From: Notospermus geniculatus
Taxonomy: Eukaryota > Nemertea > Pilidiophora > Heteronemertea > Lineidae
Assembly: GCA_002633025.1 (NCBI GenBank)
Contig: NMRB01000827.1
Coordinates: 104,813 to 168,812, forward strand
DNA length: 64,000 nucleotides
Reading direction: 5' to 3'
In this document: one piece after another, positions 1-11,105 of the stretch
How positions within the stretch are numbered: the first letter of the stretch is position 1
How the letters are laid out: the number at the start of each line of letters is the position of its first letter
Program-made: the position numbers and the translations under genes
Notes under the pieces: generated by a model
Told to the model about the DNA's origin: nothing
Database searches by the model: none
The model's input: the letters and a program-made list of their open reading frames with translations, nothing else

Positions 1-1944
1 AGGAGGATGACAGTCAAGTTCATCCTGTGATGTACTCCATAAGGTTTCTCGCACGCAGTGTGTGATTGGTGTATTTTAAAGATAAACTGGTACATGCAAT
101 GGGGAAAACTTTTCTTTAATCCTTTAACCCTCGCACTGGATCATTACTGAATCTGCACATCCGATTTAGTGGCCCACAATATTGAAAACACCAGCCGGCC
201 CGGATCCCAGGGCATCGAAGCATGGTGCCGATTGGTGGCATAGACTGCGTTTTGGCAAATCAAAGGCTCACTGCAGGCACTACAGCAGAAGAGATATAAA
301 AAACAGAGTTGCATCTCAAATGCCAGGAAATCAAATTTATGTAGTAACCTTGTGGAAGAAATGGATTAGCAGTCATATTAACAAGTTTATCACGACCTTT
401 ATCAATGACCTTGAGAATAATTTTGAGTCCTCTCACTTGAATAGTTGCAGTCTGTTCAGTTATCTTTGAGACCGTCAGCATCGGGAATACCGTGCGTAAA
501 TCGCTGAATTGGCGGATCATCGTAAACACGTAATAAATCATCCGATTGAAAATCAACGCAATTGATACGCACATTATCTTTCTGGATGAATTCTCCAGCA
601 CGGTTACTTTTCTGTCTTCCATTCAGCAAAGATTACGCAAATTTATCCCGCACAAAGAAAGAATGACAAACTTTTTCCAAAAACATGCTTTGATGTCCCA
701 GTCTATCCAGGCAATTCTACACACTGAATGGCATAAAACCAATATACAAACATGAGAATTGTCTGGAAGACTTTTGGTGCCGATCACTCTTTGGTGCATT
801 GGATCCGACTGAGAAGAAACTAGCCTACCTAATAAGTAACCCTTGCTTTGTGAAGGAACGTGGGTGTAGTGTTCGGCTGTACCAAATTGAAGAATGGAAC
901 GCAAGGGTGTCCACGTACTTTGGCTTGTTGGACTTGACTCGATGGCGCGATGACTCAAAGACAACCAACATTTTCCAATGAAATTCAATGGTTTCTTCTA
1001 AAAAGTGGAATGGATCTACGGCGGAAGCAGACTGACGTCATGTCGCCAATCACCATTGCTAAGAATCATGGCCCCAATCAACCCTGTGAAAATTTGAACT
1101 CTGAAACTACTCACATTCCGCAACTATAACCTTATATTGCTTGTTAACCATAAAAGGTGAAGCATTCATACTCGTCTCTCTTGCCTCATATATCAACCTG
1201 TAGAGTGTGCAGGTCATTGTCAATGTCAGCTGAGCGCCAGGCCCATGGGCCTCTTGTTGAAAATATTTAATTGTGGACCTAGCCCGTCCATGGCACAAGT
1301 ATGGAGGCTCTGCAGAGTCACGTCACAGGTGCCTGGAGCAATGGTCAGTAAGTGAGGGATTGTCTAAATGAAGCTATTTCTGCGGTGTATTTAGTCCATC
1401 ATTATACAGACTGTAATTAGGGAATAATAGACTACCGGTAGCTACACATTAAAAATAGGCACTAATACGCTATCCGTCGAATTAAAATAAGGCATTCACC
1501 ATTTAATATACAGGAAATTAAATTGGTCTTCTTTGCACTGTCAAGTCATCGCCTTCGAGTCATCGAGTCAAGTACAACAAGCTGCGTACTTTAGACTCGG
1601 TGGAACCAGCCTCAGTACGCCAAATGAAAGCATGTTTTGCCAATTTGTAACCCACTCCAGCAAAAGCATCAGTGATCATCATTAGTGGTCAGTTTAGACC
1701 TTCTCAACTATTATCGTTGCTGTCCACCACTGTAGGAAACTGGCGAAGACATTCATTTCAGCGCTTGTGCCATAAGTCTTCAACCCTTTCCTATATTCTG
1801 ACAAACGACTGGTTCCACATGTCATAACTGGCTCGGTGCTGCCCTCAAGAGAGATCGGGTAGCTGCAGCCGTCGCTGCAATCATGTTGTGCTCCGAGAGA
1901 TTTAAATGTTTGAGCCCTCTCTCCAAGATGAAAGCATACATCCA
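1..1944. other. anonymous non-coding stretch
   Basis: I see no recognisable gene or repeat here. On the minus strand, 988 down to 260 is open in one frame except for a single TGA at 623-625. The conceptual product is rich in Cys, Trp, Leu and Ile and matches nothing I know. An open frame of this length with one stop is not surprising across six frames of 64 kb, so I do not call a gene. Confidence 0.5.
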
Positions 1945-1952
1945 AAATTGGT

Positions 1953-2062
1953 CATCCTCCCACGGCAGGGCTCTGGTCTTGCTCCTCTTCATGCATTCGC
2001 ACACAAAGTTTGTGTGAGTGGATAAAGAGGAGCGAGACAAACACCCCTGCTGTGGGAGGATG
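1953..2062. mobile_element. 110 bp palindromic MITE, 8 bp TSD (copy 1 of 4)
   Basis: The arms begin CATCCTCCCACGGCAGGG and end CCCTGCTGTGGGAGGATG, and the whole unit folds back on itself with CTCCTCTTCAT-type inner arms. It is flanked by AAATTGGT (1945-1952) and AAATTGGA (2063-2070), a 7/8 match in the place of an 8 bp target-site duplication. Eight-base duplications are the hAT signature. No coding capacity. Related copies lie at 3012, 56903 and 60410. Confidence 0.8.
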
Positions 2063-2070
2063 AAATTGGA

Positions 2071-3002
2071 GGACTTGGCTGAATCCTCTTGAAAGTTTTC
2101 TTATCATTTTCTAAAACACGTGTCTTACTCTTCCATCATTCCCAATCCATCCTCTGACTAGACCTTTTCTGACCTTAGGATTCATGTTATCTGTAGACCA
2201 ACACGGAGTATTTCCTGATCTCACCATCCATTTCAACTCGCATTCCAAGACAACTAAAACTTGTATCCCAACCTGAACCTCGTGAATCAAAAGTCAATTC
2301 AATTTTCAATCAGTTTGATTGATTTTTCATGAAAAGAAGTCTCGTCGTAGCAGAGACCGATCTATCATGGACGAGTGACACATCTTGTCTGACCAACCCT
2401 CCATGATTTGATTTGGTCCAAATCAAATGAGGGATTTGTGAAGTCATAGAGATATATAAACAAGTGAAGGGTGGAGGGAGCTGTCACATTGGGTTAGGGG
2501 GTCAGAAGGGTGACAAATCACTTATGGGGGCTCTAGTGTCAAGTGGAAGACCCTCAATACGATTTGGAAGCGGTGGGCCCGTAAGTCGCATCAGAACTTT
2601 CTGACAAAAACTAGGCCTTCCCAGTTTCGCAAAAGTGTAAATGTTGTCTAATCCTAAGAAGCAGGGTACCCAGTATCTAGGGTAACGACTGCCTCTAAGC
2701 GGTTAAGGGTTAGGCTTAGGAGTAGGAGTAGGGTTAGGGGTGGGGTTCAGATATCAACGATTTTGTGGGATAGGGGCCAGGGGGTAGGATTCAGAGTGGA
2801 TGACATTCACCCCTTCAGCCCCAGTCTCCCTTTCTTGGGAAGTGGATCTTACCAAGAATCTAGCCCCCTCAACCGCTAAAACAAGGTACCTCTCCTCATC
2901 AGAGCTTCCTCGTGCAAGTTGGTTCTCTGTGGACAGGTCGGCCACAGATAACTTGGGCAGTTGTTGGTGTCATTGTCTTAGCATTGCGCACCAGAAAAAC
3001 AC
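2071..3002. other. anonymous stretch with a short GGGTTAG-rich patch
   Basis: No gene seen. Around 2700-2760 there is a short run of TAGGGTTAGGGG-like motifs. It is too degenerate and too brief to be a telomeric array. Confidence 0.45.
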
Positions 3003-3011
3003 GTATAGGTG

Positions 3012-3114
3012 CATCCTCCCACAGCAGGGCTTTGGTCTCGTTCCTCTTCATACACTCCACACAAAGTGAGCGGATGAAGAGGAGCGAGGTAAAAACCCCT
3101 GCTGTGGGAGGATG
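3012..3114. mobile_element. 103 bp palindromic MITE, 8-9 bp TSD (copy 2 of 4)
   Basis: The ends are CATCCTCCCACAGCAGGG and CCCTGCTGTGGGAGGATG. The perfect direct repeat GTATAGGTG flanks it at 3003-3011 and 3115-3123, so the insertion is clear. This is the best preserved copy of the family. It is non-autonomous: the element is only two arms and a short loop. Confidence 0.88.
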
Positions 3115-3123
3115 GTATAGGTG

Positions 3124-4496
3124 TGATTGTTACCCATCTGGCAACCATTTTGCTTCAGGGAGGATGATACATGAAAAAATAATGAGGGCAGTGCCGTGGG
3201 TACTGAAATAAATGTTAATGGTTGTTATAAGAACTTGATTAGAAAACTGTCAACTCCCTAAGGGTAATTTTTCCGTTCAGTTCAGTAATTGGGTAAGACA
3301 GCAACCTTTGGGAAGAGAAAGCTAATCGTATCGTACATGTTGTGGGGGAATTGGCCGAAATAGTGGCCCATTGAGTTGTAGTACGTGACGATGATCTAGA
3401 TTGCCGGTCTGGGAGTCGTCCATTTGTCTGTTTTTGTCACATCGCATGGAAAAGTGTTGAAATACTCTGTAAACCAACCTTCGGTCATCCACTAGGCATC
3501 CCAATCGAGGTATTTACTAATAGAAATGGAGGCATTATGGCGACTGGACCCAGGACTGTCGCCTGACGTCCTGAGTTGGACCCAGGGCTGTCGGCTGACG
3601 TCCTGAGTTGAACCAAGGAGCTACGGTCGTATGATGACTTCGCACATCTATCTTAGACCTGTCCGTGAATGACAACCTTTTAGTGGAAGCGAAAGTGGTC
3701 TGTCCGAGAAAAGATATGATTTATGATGGATGGCGGTTGCGGCCGATATCGCGCTGGCATTTAGTATCCATCATGAGGATGATTGGCAGGTTCCAGTATG
3801 ACCAGAGGAAGTTGTCTGGCGCCGCCGTCCATCCCTAGGGATGCTGGACGAAAATGCCACTGGTGTTGATCGAGATCATCGATGTAATTACAGGACTGGA
3901 CAAACTAGCACCCACAAGCTTCCAGCGACTCAAAGGCTAATATCCTCTGATGAATTCATGTGAATAGTACCAAGGAGATTTGCACTTGACTGATCGTGAA
4001 TGCTGATGTCTCGCACCAGTCTCCAAGCATCTTCTGCGGCTGTTAAAAAGTCGTAAGAGGATAGATGGGTCTAGACACGCCGTATTCAGAGAAGCGGACT
4101 CGTCTGGTCTGAGGGGGGCAGTTAATTCATGACTGTCATTCCTGTGTGCCTTTTGACATTAGGAAGATTATGGGTGAAATGGTTCACGTCACATCTATTA
4201 ACCTTACTTAATAGACTACTGGGGTATTGGATTTATTGCCCCTCGCCACGAACAACCCTTCCAGTGGCCGCCTCGTCTGCAGGCTCATATATCCAGCTGG
4301 TTGTCAGGGGTAAAGTGTACCGGGTATAGTGCTGTCATGGGAGTCCCGGTCTGTCTCAATACCTCCTGGCTATAGCACGGGATGTACCCTTCTGTGGCCG
4401 GCCACATCTTGTGGTGAAGTGTTGTCATGGTTCTGGTCACAGACTCGAACCAAGAAGGCCAACATTTGAATCTCTCTATGAGGACAAATGGTGTGC
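3124..4496. other. anonymous stretch
   Basis: No gene or dispersed repeat recognised apart from the 32 bp direct repeat listed separately at 3546. Open frames are all short and unlike known proteins. Confidence 0.4.
3546..3609. repeat. two copies of a 32 bp direct repeat
   Basis: The unit starts GGACCCAGG and ends GACGTCCTGAGTT, at 3546-3577 and 3578-3609, with a few differences between copies. A partial third start (GAACCAAGG) follows. A minimal tandem duplication. Confidence 0.8.
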
Positions 4497-4500
4497 CTAA

Positions 4501-4736
4501 AGCATGGCGCACACGAGCGACTAAAATGGGGGCGACTTCCAAAGCGACTACTAGGTCGCATGCGATAATTACCTTTGAGGTCGATCAGTGATGTCATCCG
4601 CGACATCACTGATCTCCCAGTGAAGCATTTGTCGCAAACGAGTCGAAAAAAACTAAAAATATGTTCAGACGCTGATGTAGTCGCAAGGCTAGTCGCCTAG
4701 AAAATCGCTCAAAAAATCGCTCGTGTGCGCCATGCT
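4501..4736. mobile_element. 236 bp MITE with TTAA-type target site
   Basis: Long terminal inverted repeats read AGCATGGCGCACACGAGCGA at the left and its complement, ending GCGCCATGCT, at the right. The flanks are CTAA (4497-4500) and TTAA (4737-4740), so the target was probably TTAA with one later change. TTAA targets are typical of piggyBac and Kolobok elements. There is no internal coding. The next element begins directly after the right TTAA. Confidence 0.75.
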
Positions 4737-4740
4737 TTAA

Positions 4741-4960
4741 GCCTAGGTCACAAATCCACCGGGCCCCGTACGATTTTCCCCACCCAGCGGCCTGCAGTGG
4801 ATTTTAGATACTGAAACACGGATCTAAGATGAATTATGCCGAAATCGCCTCAATGGATAAGTGGAAATTAGACTGAGTCAAACTGGGCACCGTAGAATTT
4901 GGCCAAAATGTCTGTTTTTACTCGCCGTACGGGCCCCGGAGTGGATATGTGACCTAGGCT
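4741..4960. mobile_element. 220 bp TTAA MITE, GCCTAGGTCACA ends (copy 1)
   Basis: The ends are GCCTAGGTCACAAATCCAC and GTGGATATGTGACCTAGGCT. The subterminal motif GGGCCCCGTACG also occurs inverted near the right end. It is flanked by TTAA (4737-4740) and TTAG (4961-4964). A second copy in the other orientation sits at 17890-18109. Both copies abut another TTAA element. Confidence 0.8.
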
Positions 4961-4973
4961 TTAGTCGGTCCTT

Positions 4974-5074
4974 GAAGCTTCCATGGGACATGGGGTACCC
5001 TCACAACCCTATGTCCCATGCTACATTTGAATTGTCGGCCCATGAAGCTTGCATGGGATAGGGTACCCTCATAA
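4974..5074. repeat. direct repeat pair (GAAGCTT..CATGGGA..GGGTACCCTCA)
   Basis: A roughly 33 bp unit occurs at about 4974-5007 and again at about 5043-5074, separated by 35 bp. Both contain GGTACCCTCA followed by CAAC or TAAC. No function apparent. Confidence 0.65.
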
Positions 5075-6110
5075 CAGCAGCACTCTTGTGCAACAGTGAC
5101 TGTTGAAGTGGTTCAGAAACGTGACTAGCAGTCTGTGGGACTTGATACAGCCACGCTTGAAGAAGACTCTGCTACTTCTTGCATGATCAGAGAGTGGGTT
5201 AACTGTCACTAGATCAAGGGGGTCCTTCACCTTTCCTTCTCCTTAAAAGTATGAAAAACTTCCTCTACGAGTGTTTCTCAACTTTGCTTCTGGATGTGTG
5301 AGGCCAATAACGAATATCTTTGAAATCATACATCTCCAGCCACTCCTGTTGTCGTGTCATTACAATTAGATATCTGTGATAGAACATCTTAGAAAAGACA
5401 GGAACAGTTGCCATGTGTACTTTTACCAAGGAAAAAAGAGTGACGCAAATAACTCTTGGTATAACTTGATACCCATGACGTCAGACCGTCAGAGCCCTGC
5501 AAGCGTTGACTGTCGATACAGCCACTTTAGGCCCGCTGCATTTTTTCTTCCATTTTGTCCCAAAGTTGGGCAAAGTCAAACAGCTTATTTGGTGCTATCT
5601 TGGTTGCCTGAAGGAGTGAGAAATGTTAGACTTTGCTAGGCCTTGATGACATTTGGAGCGGAATCAATGGATCTTGTGGTTTCTCTGATTTCAGTGGCGG
5701 GGGCATTTTGTGTCGGCTTCCTGTTGCGTCTTTTCAGGTGTGGAAAAAATTAGTTCTTGCGACTTGTTGTAAGAAGAGTTCTGAAGGTACAATTTGTCAG
5801 GAAAAGAAAAAAGGAGTTTGAAAAGTAGTATTTGTGAGTTAGTAACTTTGTGGCTGTCACCAGCGTGGTGCCTTGGAAGCTACAGGAAAAAGATGAAAAG
5901 AAGCTTAGAATATATTGTCAGAACTGCTTTTCAATAAGTTTTGTAACCATGCAAACAGACTCGATATATAGAAGTTTGTCATCTCTGAGCTCAGGGTTCG
6001 CAAAATAGGTTCTCTGTAAAGCTTACTTGTTATCAGTCTCCCAAGGCAAGAAACTTCAAGTAACCGTCTTGGCAAGGTGAATTCAGCAGCTCGGAGTCTT
6101 CAAGCTCAAG
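5075..6110. other. anonymous stretch
   Basis: No gene or repeat family recognised. Open frames at 5376-5639 and 5633-5821 are short and have no recognisable domain or splice context. Confidence 0.4.
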
Positions 6111-6285
6111 TCTCCAAGAGATCACAAGTTAGTTTCTCTGCAAGATAGCCTTGGCAGAGAAGCTCTCAGTCTCCATGCTGTGAGAGCGCAAGTTTGGTTC
6201 TCTGCAAACTGGCAACGGTACAGAAGCTACAAGTCTCCATGCTGTTAGAACACAAGCTGGTCTCTGTAGAGAAGCTCTGTGGTCA
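6111..6285. repeat. imperfect tandem repeat, about 60 bp unit, 3 copies
   Basis: Units start with TCTCCAWG at 6111, 6170 and 6233. Each continues with a CAAGTTNGTTTCTCTGCA-like segment and then AGAAGCT. Diverged copies. Confidence 0.6.
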
Positions 6286-6700
6286 GTGTTGCTGTTCCCA
6301 ACAGACTTGTTAAAGTACAATCACCTTGTGACTGCTGGCTTTTCAATATGATTCTGTTGTACTCTTGGTGAGAACAATAAGGTGAACTTGTTGTTTTTTA
6401 CTTCACACCAAAAGTACTGCCTACCTCTTAGTTCAGGTGAACACAGCTGAGAGAGAGACTAACATGGTTAATAAGTCTACTTAGAGTCACCCACCAGCGA
6501 GATGGTTGTCTCATCTCTCACTCATCCCTTAGGGCAATGATCACAACTAATTGAAGTTCATTATGAGCTGAACGAAAGTGCAGCATGTGCCTCGCGCCGT
6601 GTGCAGTATCAGTTAAGATGGACTATTAACCAATCAGATAGCAGCCTGTTTTGAATTCCTTCGGCAATGAATTAACAACTGTACCTCTGAATCTAACCAT

Positions 6701-6861
6701 AGTTCACCCTGACCTCCTCCATCAGTTCACCCTGACCTCCTCCATCAGTTCACCCTGACCTCCTCCATCAGTTCACCCTGACCTCCTCCATCAGTTCGAC
6801 CTGACCTCCTCCATCAGTTCACCCTGACCTCCTCCATCAGTTCACCCTGACCTCTTCCATT
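6701..6861. repeat. 23 bp minisatellite, 7 copies
   Basis: Seven head-to-tail units start AGTTCACCCTGACC and end TCCTCCATC. Copy five has a C-to-G change, and the last has TCTTCC and ends in ATT. The homogeneity implies recent expansion. The preceding AACC and the following CATACC look unique. Confidence 0.95.
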
Positions 6862-6892
6862 CACATACCATTGTGAAGAAACGAAGAGCCAC

Positions 6893-6960
6893 ATCAGGGA
6901 TTTGAACCAAGGACCTTCTGCTTCTTGTTCCATGGCTGTACCACCTGACCTGAAGATCAA
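6893..6960 (-). repeat. tRNA-like remnant (SINE head)
   Basis: On the minus strand an A-box-like GGTGGTACAGCCATGG is followed about 30 bases later by the B-box-like GGTTCAAATCCC. The acceptor stem does not pair, so a functional tRNA is unlikely. More likely it is the 5' part of a decayed SINE. Confidence 0.35.
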
Positions 6961-6991
6961 CTAGCTGGGCTAGTATTTGCATTTGTAGTAG

Positions 6992-7155
6992 AGTTTTCCA
7001 CCAGGGCTGAAGCCATAGCCTTCTTGGCCCTGATGGAAAAGGCCATCACAAGCTTCTTATGTTCCTCACCTAGATGGGACTTTTACTTGCCCTTGCAAAG
7101 GCACAAGGTACACATGGTACAAGGCACCACGGCTTACTGTCCCATGGGACGGACT
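6992..7155 (-). mobile_element. SINE, 5'-truncated (tRNA-derived family)
   Basis: The minus strand carries the body and 3' end of the SINE family best seen at 33273. Shared blocks include the TTGTACCATGTG..CCTTTGCAAGGGC segment, AAGTAAAAGTCCCATC, and the terminal hairpin built on GGGCC and GGCCC. The tRNA head is missing. CTAGCTGGGCTAG lies on one side (6961) and AGCCCAGCTAGCTGGGCTAG on the other, so it sits between inverted copies of a short palindrome. Confidence 0.7.
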
Positions 7156-7696
7156 TAGACTAGCCCAGCTAGCTGGGCTAGTAGGATCATGGTTATGTTG
7201 TGTTATGCCATGAGGGCCTCGCAGACCCACTTGCTAGTCATCGGTCAATATGGTTGAGCCGATAACTCCTGTTTCCAGTTGTTTCTGATGGGGTGACCTC
7301 GGGCTAATTGAAGTCGGATCACAGACGACTCCGTTATCTCGGCCATCCTAACCAAGAGTGACTTGGATATTTTAGCAAGTACCTGGCAAGCCGTTCGTGA
7401 ATACGACAACAGGCGATACGATTCTCGTATCTTTGGACATTGATTGACCCAGACAGGAAGAATCCCTCTCTAATTGGTGTTTTATACCAGAGGTATGGAA
7501 ACCTCTTCCTCAGCCAGGGCAAGGAAGTGACTTGCTTATCATGGTTTATTTACAAGTATATGACTAACAGATCTGGCGTCAAATCATTATCTAAGGACAA
7601 CATCAAGACAATTTGTCGATCTTAGAAGTCGAATGGGCGGAGGAGAGACAAACCTTGTTTGATGTGACGAGATCTCAATAGCGAACAAAATACGTC

Positions 7697-8038
7697 TCAT
7701 CCGGTACAGATGTGGGAAGACGATGGAGAGTGGTTCTTAATCGCGGTAATACACGCCATCATGTGTTCAATTAACGCCGGCTGATTGTCCTGCTCGGGGC
7801 AGTACCTTTTATCTGTTGGTCGTCGGTTTGGGTTAGCTGCATTACCAAGGAACTCTCCGCGTAGAAACATTTCTTGTTTCAATCCTTCATCTCGTGTGGC
7901 TTTAGCCGATGAATAAGGTTGTCTCTGGATTGGTGCAAAGGATGTCTTATCATCAGAAGATGTTACTAGATGTCTTCTCATGTAGGCTAGAGAGAGGACC
8001 TTCTTTTGATAAACGAGATCACCTGGGCTTAAAGGTGG
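7697..8038 (-). CDS. possible terminal exon, unknown protein (low confidence)
   Basis: Read on the minus strand, 8038 to 7697 is an open frame of 114 codons ending in TGA. It directly follows TATCTTTAG, which could be a splice acceptor, and an in-frame TAG lies in that putative intron. The conceptual peptide is unusually hydrophilic (many Arg, Lys, Asp, Glu, Gln, Pro, Ser) compared with the Cys/Trp/Leu-rich chance frames elsewhere. It contains a PGDLVYQKK segment and a later NPNRRPTDKRY segment. I do not recognise a family. There is no matching upstream exon, no promoter and no polyadenylation signal that I can tie to it. It may be a chance frame. Confidence 0.2.
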   Translation of the reverse strand, partial: PPLSPGDLVYQKKVLSLAYMRRHLVTSSDDKTSFAPIQRQPYSSAKATRDEGLKQEMFLRGEFLGNAANPNRRPTDKRYCPEQDNQPALIEHMMACITAIKNHSPSSSHICTG

Positions 8039-8233
8039 CTAAAGATACCAAACCAGCTATTGTTCTGTAAGCCTGAAGGAATCTGAGATCATTCTGAGAG
8101 GGATGTGACGTTCTTCCATACCATGGTGTCTTCGCTTAAAGGCAGTTACCAACCCAGCCATGCACTGTTTGCTTGAAGGACTTTGGGATCTGGAAGGAAG
8201 GGACTAGATGACTATGAATTTTACTTGCGCCTT

Positions 8234-8270
8234 AATTCCAATATGGCCACCTGGTGGCCATCTTGGAATT
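8234..8270. repeat. 37 bp hairpin
   Basis: AATTCCAATATGGCCACC is followed almost at once by its complement TGGTGGCCATCTTGGAATT, with one mismatch and virtually no loop. It is too short for a recognisable MITE. The TTGGCCAT-like core resembles the arms of the TGACGTCA MITE group. Confidence 0.7.
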
Positions 8271-8697
8271 TGTGTTCTGCTCCGTAGGGCTTGGTCACTC
8301 AGCTTCATATTTTCCACATAGTGATGTGTCGGTATTAAAAGGAGCTAATTCCAGTACCCTTGAGGAAAGGCAGTGAGATGTGCCTTGCATCTCATGTTTT
8401 CTTTGCTGATGATGGGATTTGAGCCTTCGTCCTTGTCCTGGTGATAGATGTATTCCTTCAGATGACAACTTTCTTAATACGCTGTACCCCAAGGTCATCC
8501 ATAATTTGTTTTCTGGTCAGCAATAAGAAATATCCCATGTAATCTTATCATTGTGGCAAGTTGGTCGCACTACTCGCCATTTGTCAATATAATACTTCAG
8601 ATGAAGGCAAATTCTTTCAATTTGTCTCCTGCTTGGAGGGGCCAACTCTGAATGGTATTACTTGGTGTTGGTAACCCGAAGTCTCTGTTTTGGCTTT

Positions 8698-8759
8698 GTG
8701 AACCGTATCTCGCCTTGTTCCTTATCCTGTGAACCGTATCTCGCCTTGTTCCTTATCCT
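8698..8759. repeat. perfect 31 bp tandem duplication
   Basis: The unit begins GTGAACCGTATCTCGCC and ends CTTATCCT. The copies at 8698-8728 and 8729-8759 are identical, so the event is recent or an assembly slip. Confidence 0.95.
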
Positions 8760-9605
8760 GTCTCTGAGTAAAAAAACTCATATTATGAAAACAAACTTAT
8801 GAATCCACTAGGTCTGCAGAAGGCTTTTGACTTTGGTCCCCTGTGATCTGTTGAAATGGTGTTATTGCTGGATCACTCTGAACAGTTGGTTTTTTGGGGG
8901 CTGAAAGTTGTGGGCAACAAGACCTCTACTTCCATGTTCTTTCTCCAACCAGGGACTTGTTGCCAGATCAGCTTGGCTCATTTAAAATTCCAATGAAGTT
9001 TACCTGTCATATGGCGATTCTGTGGTCCCTCTGACCTTGATCCTAGCCTTCTTTTCTGAAGGAATAAGTTATGTTCGTAGCTCGTTTTTCCACAAACTGT
9101 TTAATATTTCACTTTGACAATATCCCAGCGTCTTTCCCTTTCCTTTACGGTTTATTCAACACCATCGTCATTCTGACCTTTCTCATATATTCCTACCGCG
9201 GCCGTATACCTGATGCCGATTTTCATTTCAGCGTATCCACGTCTAATTTACTCTAATCTCGCGATGCTCTAGGCACACAGTAAAATGTCAAAAGATTACG
9301 ATACCATCGGCTGCCCGCAAGTGACCAGTTTCGCGTTGAATTACAAGAGAGCAGGAAAAGCTAATATTTGGATGTGAGAGGAACATGTGATGATTGAAGC
9401 TGTGGGCGTCCAAGCGAAATGTGCTCCGGCCACATGCTAATATCTACATTAACTAAATACGATCTTTTTCAGGGTGAGATCGTGAGATTAGATAGTGCCC
9501 TCGCGGCGACAAATGGTGTATTTGTGTAGCTACTCATTTTGATGGGTGGAGGACGCGGCCATTCTTAAGAAGGGTGACTACATCAACAAAACTTCATCAA
9601 AATAA

Positions 9606-10054
9606 GGCCACACTTTTTATATTCTTTGGTTCACGGGCCCGCCGACGTCCGAAAATCCAAAAGTGAAAAAAAATAAAATCGTGAAATTCGTTTTTTTTTA
9701 TTTCCGCCGATGTTCGCCAACACATGAGAATCTCAAAACAAAAAATAAAAATAAAAAAGCCGTCTGCGATACCTAATTCTGCGTTAGATATATTGATGAC
9801 CATGTCCAAGTCATACACCAAACTGCCTGACGCAATGTTTCAGAGCAATATGTTTCACAGCAGTAAAGTTTATTTCTTTAAAAATAGTATTTTTTTAATT
9901 TTTTTATTTCCTCCGACATCAGGAAATGGACAAAACAAGACCGCAAAATTTTTAAAAAGCGAAAACAGGATTTTATTTTTATTTTTATTTCGCCCTCCGT
10001 ACCTGAGTTTACACAAGAGGCGCCCGTGAACCAAAGAATATTAAAAGTGTGGCC
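9606..10054. mobile_element. PIF/Harbinger-like MITE, 449 bp, TAA TSD (copy 1)
   Basis: The terminal inverted repeats are about 33 bp: GGCCACACTTTTTATATTC at the left and GAATATTAAAAGTGTGGCC at the right, with TTTGGTTCACGGGC next inside. TAA flanks both ends (9603-9605 and 10055-10057), the three-base TWA duplication of PIF/Harbinger elements. The interior is A/T-homopolymer rich with paired TTTCCGCCGA and TTTCCTCCGA motifs. A small frame inside is an artefact of poly-A runs. A close copy is at 19707. Confidence 0.88.
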
Positions 10055-10536
10055 TAAGTGAAGCTACTGCTGAAAAGATGCGATGGACTGATTCCCACAT
10101 TTTTCAAGTGCTTTCTGCTGGTGACGCCACCTACCTACTGATGATGAAGCTATAAACTCGGAAACGTCCCTGTGGTGCCAGTAATTGTTTAAAAAACTTG
10201 ACGAGACACCAGGACCATTAAGCCCACTGAACGTGCTTAAAATTGGTTACGTCGTTGAATACCGATTTAGTTTCAATTAAGGTAAAAAATGGCGTCTACT
10301 CTTACTGAATGCCAACCTGGTAATAAGATAAAACATTCTCATTCGTTATGTAGTGGAATTTGGCGCCGGGGAAGCTGGGGTGGTTTATGGATGGGCAAAG
10401 TTGGTTTGTTTGATGAGAAATACGTGATACTTGACTTAGATTTATTGTAATTACCTAGACTGTAGAGAAGGTGACATTTGAAGAAGTCGGTAAAATTACT
10501 GCTGCATTTAACCTTTTATCCTCTTTTATTTGCACT

Positions 10537-11105
10537 CTGATATCGGCGTTGACTTATGGTCTGATATCTGTCTGATATCAGCATTGACTCTGGTTGGTGC
10601 TGTCTGATATCAGCATTGACTCTGGTCGGTGCTGTCTGATATCAGCATTGACTCTGATCTGATTTCAGCTTTGACTCTGGTCTGATATCTATCTGATATC
10701 AGCATTCATGCTGGTCTGATATCTGTCTGATATCAGCATTGACTTTGGTCTGATATCTATCTGATTGGCACTGGTCTGATTTGCCTGATATCAGCATTGA
10801 TGCTGGTCTGATATCTATCTGATATCAGCATTGATGCTGGTCTGATATCTGTCTGATATCAGCATTGACTCTGATCTGATATCTATCTGATATCAGCATT
10901 GACTCTGGTCTGATATCTGTCTGATATCTGCGTTGACTCTGGTCTGATATCTGTCTGATATCAGCATTGACTCATCTGACATCTGTGCCTGATATCAGCA
11001 CTGACTCTGGTCTGATATCTATCTGATATCATGCATTGACTCTGGTCTGAGATTTATCTGTCTGACATTCGTCTGATTTCAACATTGCTTCAGATCAGAC
11101 ATATG
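10537..11105. repeat. GATATC-rich 34 bp minisatellite (copy A)
   Basis: About 17 units of TCTGATATCTRTCTGATATC followed by AGCATTGACTCTGG. Truncated variants lack one GATATC half. The motif is itself near-palindromic (CTGATATCAG). The equivalent array in copy B (21230-21650) is shorter by about 150 bp, so the unit number has changed since the duplication. Confidence 0.92.

Larger units (their letters stand above)
7156..9605. other. anonymous stretch with one weak exon candidate
   Basis: Apart from the separately listed candidate at 7697-8038, the hairpin at 8234 and the duplication at 8698, I recognise nothing here. Open frames are short and unconvincing. Confidence 0.4.

Noticed and set aside
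260-988. Two minus-strand frames in the same phase separated by one TGA (623-625), as a gene or a selenocysteine/readthrough case
   Set aside because: The composition is like chance frames (Cys, Trp, Leu-rich), there is no recognisable domain, and a 240-codon frame with one stop is expected about once in a sequence this size.
2690-2760. Interstitial telomere repeat
   Set aside because: Only a few degenerate TAGGGTTAGGGG-like motifs, with no run of exact hexamers.
10537-11105. CRISPR-like look of regularly repeated GATATC units
   Set aside because: There are no unique spacers; the whole unit repeats. The context is eukaryotic and no cas genes exist. It is a minisatellite.
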